In this document: piece after piece, positions 55,890 to 64,000 of the stretch | Numbering within the stretch: position 1 is the stretch's first letter | How the letters are laid out: the number at the start of each line of letters is the position of its first letter | Assembly (NCBI GenBank): GCA_005408345.1 | Contig: SEMN01000045.1 | Location: 1,605,001 to 1,669,000, forward strand | Length of the DNA: 64,000 bases | Direction: 5' to 3' | Source of the DNA: Macquaria australasica | Lineage: Eukaryota > Chordata > Actinopteri > Centrarchiformes > Percichthyidae | Program-made: the position numbers and the translations under genes | Notes under the pieces: model-generated | The model's database searches: none | The model's input: only the letters and a program-made list of their open reading frames with translations | Told to the model about the DNA's origin: nothing

Positions 55890-56290
55890 CTTTGAACCAT
55901 ATGCTAACATAAGCATGCTAACATGCTCACAGCGACATTGTTAACATGCTAAAGTTTAGCAGGTATAATGTTCACCATATTATTATTACGTTAGTATGCT
56001 AACATTTGTTAATTAGCACTAAACAGTACAACCTGATTTTGTTATTGGTTTTGCAGGTATCTGGTCATAAACCAAAGTACTGGACAAAATGAAATTTAGA
56101 CCTGATGATGGCGCTAGATCAAGAGGTAGGAGATCACCAAAGTTATTACAGACATTTCTCTCAAAACCACAAATATCAACCTCATGGAAAGGTTACCTAA
56201 AGGAAAAGTCAGGGGATCACCAAAGTCATCAGGATTCATCCATAGATGTTACGGCATTTCTGTCTGGTGGACCGACAGACAGAGAGTCGC
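55890..56290 (+). repeat. GCACTAAAC / GATGATGGCGCTAGA dispersed repeat
   Basis: It contains GCTAACATAAGCATGCTAAC, GGTCATAAACCAAAGTACTG, GATGATGGCGCTAGATCAAG and ACCACAAATATCAACCTCAT. This is a well-preserved copy of the 26690 family. Confidence 0.7.
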
Positions 56291-56835
56291 TCAGATTCAC
56301 TTTATCCTTTTTACAATGTCCAAGGCCGTTTATTGTTTGTCCCAAGTTGGATGTTCCAACAACGGTTTCTCCTTGGCGACGCTTGCATTTTGGATGTTGG
56401 CGCAACCTTGAAAGAGCCACCAAAGAAAGTTTTCAAGAGAAAAAAAAAAAGATTGACAAAATGTTCTCTGTGATAACTTACCTATTTCAAGCTGGTATAA
56501 GCCTCTGCAAGCTGAATTCCATTTGAAATGGACGGAAAACAACAGCTGTCGGGAAGGTAGGAAATTAATCTCAAATCTTACAGTAAACTTTGGGAAGTGA
56601 TCAGCAGGAACACAAAGTGCTGTACACACAATTTGTAGTCAGCGGACTTAATAGCAAGCGGAAAATGGGGAAACCTTTTGTTTTGTTCAGACAGATAGAT
56701 AGATATGGTTTTGTCCACTGTTGCTAAGTCACATGATACTAGTATTGGTGCTGTAGAGAGACACACAAAGCAGCACTGTGAAGAATAGCTAGGCGGAGAA
56801 TGGAGAGAGAGAGAGAGGTTGAGTGAGCCCTTGGA

Positions 56836-56868
<33 letters not shown>

Positions 56869-58991
56869 CCTAAATCATCATTGGAAAATCATTAGAAATC
56901 TGGCAAAGTAGAGGGGCACAGATTGAGGGACAAACCCCCCATTCAAGTGCACACAAAGACAGGCCTGCACACACACACTAACACACTCACAGAGAGGCAG
57001 CCGGGTGGAAGGGAAGAGGGGCGGTTCCAACGATACACTGCTGCACTCACACACACACACACATATAGCTCGAACCTCACAAACAACCCTCCATACTTCC
57101 CACCCTGCCCGCCCACCTCTGTCGACATTTATTGCTCCTTCTGTGTGAATGTCTCCGAGTTTCATTCACATGTCGGCCATTGTGTGTGTGTGTGTGTGTG
57201 TGTGTGTTTGTGTGTGTGTGTGCACGCATGAGTGTGCGTTTGTCTATGGGTTTGTCACTGTGAATGAGAGCTCCATTAGTGATTCATTTGTGTGTAGTTA
57301 ACCATTGTGGAGAGAAGGCAACATTTTATTTGTCTGAACCCAACCCTGACCATATGGCAACACCTTCCCCTGCTCACTCCTCTTCTTCCCCTCCAGCTCT
57401 CCTCCTTCTCTGCTTCTCCCCCTGGACTTTACACTCCTCTTCTTCTCCTTCTCTTTCTACCCTTCTTCTCCCTCACCCACAGTTCATCTGTTCGTCCCCC
57501 CCTCTCGTCTGCACTTTCTGCTAAGAAGTTGCCTCACTGCCTTCTTCCTTTAGCTGACTTTTGGAAAGCTATGGTGCAGCATGTGTGCACGTCTGCGTGT
57601 GTGTGTGTCTGTGTGTGTTGTAGGTCGATGGGGACAAGCCTCTTTGGCTGTCAGCTACAATCAGCCCTCACGTGTGCCAGTAATGTTGTGTATTGTCCGA
57701 ACACATCACTAGAGGAGCATCTGAGACGTCCATTAAAGTTCAAAGCAATTTATCACTATCTCCCTCCTCCTCCTCTCTACGTCTCCCATCATCCCTCACT
57801 CCCTCCTCTTTCTCCCCGTGCTGTCACTATCTCCTCCTTCACTTCATCTCCTTCCAGTCTCACTTCTCTGTCTCCATCCATCACATCCATCCGCTCTCCC
57901 TCTTTTGCTTGAATTAAAATTCAAAAAGGATTAATTGGTAGGGCTGTTTTTTTTTTTGCTGAAGCAGGTTGTGCAAGGTGCGAAATGTAAATATAATTTA
58001 AAATTAAGATAAAAATATTGTGGAGACACTCTCTCCCTCTCTCTCTTGTTTGTGTGTGTGTGTCTCTCCCTCTCTCTGCTTCTGTCTGTCACACTTGCTA
58101 ATGCACGATGCCCTTGACATCTTGAGTGTGATTTGTGACAAGCTGAAGCTCCTGAAGGCTTTGAGTGTGTGCGTCCGAGTGTGTGTGTGTGTGTGCCAGC
58201 ATGTACGTGTGTTTCCTATGTGACAGGAGCCACCCTGGGGTATGATAACTTTAGACGCCGAGTTTAAATATTAAACTGGCCTCAACAACTGACAGCGCTC
58301 TAACACCCGTTCAACAGCCGTTCAACATGCATGCCGGGGCTCCGATTCGCAAACACTCGCCCACACGTGTTCCAGCCTTGACAGTAAGTAGCTTTCCTCA
58401 GCATACATGGCTGTGTGGATGTGTGAGTGCAAATTGTATACGCGCCTCTGTGTGTCTGAGTGTGTGCATGTGTGTGCGCGCACGCGTAAGCGACACAAGG
58501 TTGGATTTGGACTTGTTTTTAATCAGTGGGATTTTGCAAATGGCCTCGGGCTTCTCCCAGGGACTAATTAGTGATGTGACTTCGGCATAATAAATAAACA
58601 CACACGCACGCACGCGCACAGCAATGCAGCATCAAAAAACACAGAAAAAAAGAACACAGAAGAGAGAGTTAGAGGAGAGTCAGGATTTACAGATCAGATG
58701 AAGAAAGCGTACATTTACAAGGGAAGTAAACAAATGCGCTGATGCTGCCTGATCCACACTGTTGCTGTTCTGTCTCGACCCTAATTTCTTCCTCTTCTTT
58801 CTTTTTTCGCCTTTACAGTGTATTATTGTCGAGTTTTCACTTTCTATTTCTTTCCCTCTGTCACACACACACACACACACACAGATTCCAGTATTTAATG
58901 TGTTGACAGCCTGCGCCCAAGTGAGAGCAGAAGGTTGACGGCCTAAGAGAATTCCTCAGGCTTTTCTACACTGCACCTTAATGCGCACACA

Positions 58992-59040
<49 letters not shown>

Positions 59041-59789
59041 TCTGGCTGTGTAAACCAGAGAGATTAGCAGCTCATTACCATACCACAGGGGGACTACACA
59101 CAGGGGACTGTGTGTTTCTGTGTATGTATGTGTGTGTTGTGTGTGTGCCAGTGCACCTCAGAGCATTGTCTTCTGGTCATAACAACAACTGTTCCATTAT
59201 TTGTGTGTGTGTGTGTGTGTGTGCCAGAATGAAAGTGCCTTTAATCAGGAGGACAGAAAAACAGAGGCCACAGAGAATTACCGAATATGTTTTCATCGCC
59301 GAGACAATTATCAGATTAAACAAATTCACCTCGTTAAGCAGCTAATCCATCCGTCCAATCAGCAGGCAGGACGGAGGCAGCAACACCTGCTCCCCGGCGG
59401 TGACCTTGGACAGATGTGGAGATGTGGAGATGATCCACTTTCAGAGTGGCTGCTCAGATTGGAGGGAGGATTGTTTCATCCTTTTGAAGTCTCGCGTTTG
59501 GCATGAAAAGCGGAATGCAACCCAGTTTACAATTTCTACTTTTCCCATTTATTTGGAAAGTTGATGGAGCTCCGCACACTTTCCAAGCAAAGTTCTGCCT
59601 CACATTCATACAGTACACTGTTTGGTGCTGTAATGAAACCACAGTTAGGGTTTTCATTCAAGTGCATTCAAGGGCAGGGAATTGAACCAGCAACCCTCTA
59701 ACTAAATGGCCACTTCTTTGACTTTTGAGGTGCAAGAGTCTAAACAAGAGTCTAAAGCCATGCAGCTCTTTGAGGCTGTACTGAGGCAC
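56291..59789. other. gene-desert segment
   Basis: Microsatellites (56839-56868, 57181-57222, 58983-59039, 59202-59223) separate unique stretches, including 58490-58590 and 59225-59370. Pyrimidine-rich DNA lies at 57360-57540 and 57760-57900. No gene recognised. Confidence 0.5.
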
Positions 59790-59990
59790 AGTGGTGCTTT
59801 GAGCTGAATGCTAATGTCAGTTTGCTAACATGCTCACGATGACAATGCTCACATGCTGATGCTAAGCAGGTGTAATGTGTAATGGAGCAGTAACGGCGGC
59901 GCTAAAGAAAAAGGCAGGGTATCACCAAAATCCATAAATCAATCTGGACAAAGTGGTGGCCGACTGACAGAGTGACTGTGCCATCCCTAT
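59790..59990 (+). repeat. short copy of the GCACTAAAC-type dispersed repeat
   Basis: It contains GCTAACATGCTCACGATGAC and GGCGCTAAAGAAAAAGGCAG followed by ATCACCAAAATCCAT. The middle is deleted. Confidence 0.55.
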
Positions 59991-61298
59991 GAACTTTATT
60001 GTGCAAATGAAAAGGTGGTTTTACCTAGCCACATACCTGGGCTTGTGAACAATATGCTAGCTACCTGCTAGCATATCTGATATAGAAGTGTTCAGTACAT
60101 GTACAGTCTTTATCAGCAAACTTTAAACTGAATTGACCACACTGAATCATCATTGTCAATGACCGAAGCAGTAGCTTTTAGCAGCGGAGCTCCTCACTGG
60201 TGACTGAGAGCGCCGTATTACATAGTACTTTACTTCCTCATTAAAAGCTTATTGAAAGCCACAGAAAAAAAATGATAATCTGATAATGCTGTCATAAATA
60301 ATAGGCTGCTGACATTATGTGCAATGCATGTAGGCTAGTTTTGTACTGAACTGAACGTGACAGCTTGGACTAGCAACAGACTGAACGTACAACTGAACTG
60401 AAGACAGTCAGAATCAGTGATGAACGTTGTGGCCGTATGAACAGTGATCCGTTCACTTACTGTTGTACATAATGAAGTGCATTTTAACGGTGATGCAACC
60501 ACTTAGCTTAGGAAATAAAGTGAACCAACTACACAGTCAGTGACTACGAATCTTTGAGCTAAACTTGAACAAAGTGATTCGAATTAGCAAAGCGATTCGT
60601 GATTTCTACCTCTTACTTTGATATCATCCATTTTGACCAAGTCAAAATAAATTCATACTGCAGATCAAACTAGCATCAGCCACTCTGCTACAGGCGGAGC
60701 GATGTAAGCTGACTCCAGCACATTATAGATAGCTAGTTGTAACTACAAGTGTGGCAGATCACCACAGTGAGACAATACACTACTTCACAGTTGCCAAACC
60801 CTACATTGTCCTACAGAGAACAACTCTCCTCCAACACTCTCATACTGACATAAAGCGTGCTATGATTGCGTCATTAGCACAAAATGGTGCATTGACACAT
60901 GTAAGACGCCTGTATGAAATCCTGGCGTTGTAAAACAACCTTTACATTTATTACCTATGAACAAGAAAACAGAATCTGGTCAGCTAAATGTCATCCATGG
61001 CCTTGTCTGCAGTCATTTACTCTTTTTCTATTTTCCTGTGCATTAGTTAGACATCACAGGCAGAGGACAAAACAGACTCTTGACTCATGTTTCTGGCTGC
61101 AGGAGACAGCAGGTAGTGTTCACAACAACAACAGACACATCCCGGGGCAAATCTATTTTAAAGCTGACAGTTGGCGACTTTCTCCTTTAAGGAAGAGGAA
61201 GTGCAACCTGAAGCCTTGATTGGGATAAAGGCCGAGATTTATTTAGACTGATAAAATGATCAGAGTCGTGGCAGTGAAAGTGAGTAAGTAAAATACGT

Positions 61299-61300
<2 letters not shown>

Positions 61301-61366
<66 letters not shown>

Positions 61367-61399
61367 TCATACCCATACACACACACACACACACACACT
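61301..61399. repeat. (GT)n followed by (CA)n, inverted microsatellite pair
   Basis: About 31 GT units (61301-61363), a 13-bp spacer, then about 11 CA units (61377-61399). The arrays are complementary in opposite orientation. Confidence 0.93.
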
Positions 61400-62049
61400 C
61401 ACAACGCGCACACACCTCTTCACAATCAGAAATCAGCGCCTGGCTGCAGAGAGAAAAGAGAATTCATTAAACTCAGCCACCCACGCTGGGCCACAGAAAA
61501 GACGGGGGTAGCGAGGGAAGGAAGGCGGGGGAGGATGATGATGATGAGAGAGAGAGAGAGAGAGAGAGCAAAGACGGTGAGAAAAGAGGGAGTGAGAGGG
61601 AAGAAGACGAGGGAAAGGGAGAAAGAGAGAGGGGATGGAGTCCTCTTAGCGGGGGCCCATCAAATAAAGTGGATAGGAGGTCAGTTGAACAGAAAAGCTC
61701 TTTAGGAGCAAAGGGATGAGAGGGAGAGGAGAGTAAAGAAATAACAGAACACTGGAGGAGAGAGGAGAGCATGACTATGTGTGAGAGAGGTGTTAGATAT
61801 AGGCTCTGTTGCTGAGGAGTTGGTGAGTTATTAAAGTCTTGTATCACCATGCATCGTCAAACCTATTGTCTTGCCTCCATCCACTAGCACTCTGTTGTCC
61901 CTGCTCAGTAGCCAATAGGCCGTCCCGACCCCTTTCACCAAACCTGACTGACGGCCAATCAGATAACGCCTTCCTGGTCAGCATGGCTGTGACCTGAGGC
62001 CAAACACGTCCACCTTTCCCTCTCTAACCTCCGTGGCTCTATCCTCATC

Positions 62050-62260
62050 CCGGGCCTAATCCACACTGCGCTAATCTGGTTAACTAGAGCTGTTTCTGAA
62101 ATGAACTAAAGCCTAATCTAATTCCCACTTAGCACTAATTAAGAGATTATTGACCCCACATCCTATTATCATAATCATTGAGCTTTGGCGAACGGTCAAA
62201 CAGAAACAAAAAGGAGTCAATAAAACGACAGCAGCAGTCCAGAATCAGACGCCAGCACCG
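62050..62260. promoter_or_regulatory. candidate conserved noncoding element
   Basis: Unique AT-balanced sequence with CTAATCTGG, CCTAATCTAATTCC, AGCACTAATTAAGAG and TTATCATAATCATTG, many homeodomain-type cores in 100 bp. Function is inferred. Confidence 0.35.
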
Positions 62261-62363
62261 GTGTACTGTTAGAGATTCTGTGTGTGACAACACAACACTC
62301 ACTCAGATAAGATGCAGAGATACTCTGAGGGAAGAATTGTGAGGTTCCTGTATCTGCCTTTGA

Positions 62364-62398
<35 letters not shown>

Positions 62399-62536
62399 CA
62401 CCTTAAGCCTTTTACTGTCCAGAATGTCAGCAGCCATCTCCAGCACCGCGGCCTGTCACACAGAGTGAGAGAGAGAAAGTGCGAGTGTGTGTGTGAAGTG
62501 TGTATATGTGAAGTCTGTGTGTCTGTGTCTGTGTGT

Positions 62537-62540
<4 letters not shown>

Positions 62541-62590
<50 letters not shown>
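62541..62590. repeat. (GA)n microsatellite
   Basis: About 25 units. A complementary (TC)n run lies 110 bp downstream. Confidence 0.95.
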
Positions 62591-62595
<5 letters not shown>

Positions 62596-62697
62596 GCTGA
62601 GGTACGGAGACATGCAGGAGGGAGGGGTGTCCTTGAAAGAGGACAGAGGTGTTCAGCTGGATCTAATGTGACGGAGGAAACAACTGGAGCATATTCA

Positions 62698-62700
<3 letters not shown>

Positions 62701-62739
<39 letters not shown>
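62701..62739. repeat. (TC)n microsatellite
   Basis: About 19 units, followed directly by a CA run to 62779. Confidence 0.95.
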
Positions 62740-62742
<3 letters not shown>

Positions 62743-62748
62743 ACTCAC

Positions 62749-62779
<31 letters not shown>

Positions 62780-64000
62780 GACACCACTGTTGCATCAATA
62801 ACATTCCTTTCCAGGAAGAAAAACAAAACATTTGTTGGGATAAATTCACATGAATCCACAATCCGTCCGACTAAATCCGTTTGTCCCGTTCAACCCTCCA
62901 CAGGCCAGCCTTTTATATCACCAGTATAGGAATGGGCTCGAGAGCGGGGCCGAGCCCCAGCCTGGCTCTCTGCAATGGGCCTCAGCATCATTATCATCAG
63001 CAGCGGGCCCTCTCAGATGCGCCAGCACAAGATCAAAGGAAAGCCTCTCAATCTTCTCCCCTCACTGAGGCAGCACAGAGCTGCTCTATAACTGGCATCT
63101 TGGTCCTGCAATAATCCTCCCATTGATCTACTTCACAGAGTTCAGTCTGCGCTGAGGCTTCTGGGTTGAGGGTTAAAGATGCCGAGGAATGTCTGTCAGA
63201 GTTTGCAGCACTGGGTGCCAGATCTTATTAAGCCATACGCTGGCCGAGCCGTGCTTTACAGTGTCCTTTTTTTCTTGCAACTTGTTTTCAAGGTGCTTTG
63301 CTTATATGAGGTAATGTTAATGTTTCATGAGGGCTTCTAGCATTTGCATATATTCTACCCAGATCATCATTTAGGCTTTCGTAAAGGATACAAAAATAGG
63401 TTATGTATTTAGCACAAGCAATTAAAAAGCATATCCGCTGCAACATGTAGGCATGGAATAGGGGGGCAAATTAATTCACCTTATTTTCTAGTTCCTTCCT
63501 TTCCTTTGAAGTCCATGAGTGGGAAGTTAGACTGTAAGGCAGAAGGAGAGGGTGGAGAGGGTGGAGGGTGAGGATGAATACAGGGAACAATAGACCAGAG
63601 AGCCATTACCTCAGCTCTGCCACTGGTCCTCCCTCTTCTCAACGTCTCCATCTACTGGCGGCTTGACGAACCGCCGGCTTGTCTTGGATGGTTCTGCTGA
63701 CTGGCACTGCTGAGTTGACAACATGGAAGTCTGTTGTAACTCAATAAACACATAAAAAAAAGATAAAGTAGTTGCATTTCATATCACTTACCACCAAAAG
63801 TTTGAAGCTTGTCAAAGATTTAGCCTATGTAAACACATTTCTAGGGACAAGTGGAGCAGCTGTGTGCAAATCCACACATCTTGGAAGGAACATTAGTCCT
63901 GAATCTGCATGTTATCATATGGCTTCAAAATACGTGTCAGGAAGGAAAAGTTGGACATTTTTGGGAATATGTTTATTCGCTTGCTTGCAGTAAGTAAGAT
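62780..64000. other. gene-desert segment at window end
   Basis: No gene, RNA or recognised repeat. The last 50 bp (TTTTTGGGAATATGTTTATT then GCTTGCTTGCAG) resemble the start of an AAGGAATAGTT-family element cut by the window edge. Confidence 0.45.

Noticed and set aside
59640..59710. Possible tRNA-derived sequence (GGTTCAATTCC-like box on the minus strand)
   Set aside because: Only a B-box-like string is present; no A box or cloverleaf could be drawn, so a SINE remnant is possible but not supported.

Overview
The window is nuclear DNA from a vertebrate, almost certainly a spiny-rayed (percomorph-type) teleost. Genes are split by GT-AG introns, dinucleotide microsatellites are dense, and the interspersed repeats are short inverted-repeat elements typical of fish genomes. 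I can support three protein-coding genes. No tRNA, rRNA, CRISPR or prokaryotic features were seen.

Layout. (1) 1-21.5 kb, plus strand: the 3' eleven coding exons of sugt1 (SGT1 co-chaperone). The first coding exon or exons lie upstream of the window. (2) 21.5-30.6 kb, minus strand: all seven coding exons of cnmd (chondromodulin, also called lect1), tail-to-tail with sugt1. (3) 31.7-35.7 kb, minus strand: all three coding exons of pcdh8 (protocadherin 8 / paraxial protocadherin), with a TATA box and a likely poly(A) signal. (4) 36-64 kb: a gene desert of transposon remnants, microsatellites, a 0.55-kb pyrimidine-rich block and several non-repetitive stretches rich in homeodomain-type cores that may be conserved regulatory elements. 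The order SUGT1-CNMD-PCDH8 followed by a gene-poor interval matches human 13q14, so this is an ancient syntenic block.

The three products are functionally unrelated: an HSP90 co-chaperone, a secreted anti-angiogenic cartilage factor and a cell-adhesion receptor of paraxial mesoderm. The desert beside pcdh8 is the natural place for its long-range enhancers (inference).

I found no previously undescribed biochemical system. The most distinctive signals are: nested transposons that can be dated relative to each other by intact target-site duplications (a hAT-type element inside another at 1.1-1.9 kb; a three-level nest at 49.7-51.2 kb); a (TG)n tract that replaces the polypyrimidine tract at the cnmd exon 3 acceptor; a (GA)n array just upstream of the cnmd start codon; a chondromodulin with a furin site but no N-glycosylation sequon; a 23-nt microexon in sugt1; and a short interstitial telomeric repeat. 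Exon boundaries were read by eye and checked by reading-frame continuity. Repeat superfamily names rest on termini and target duplications only.
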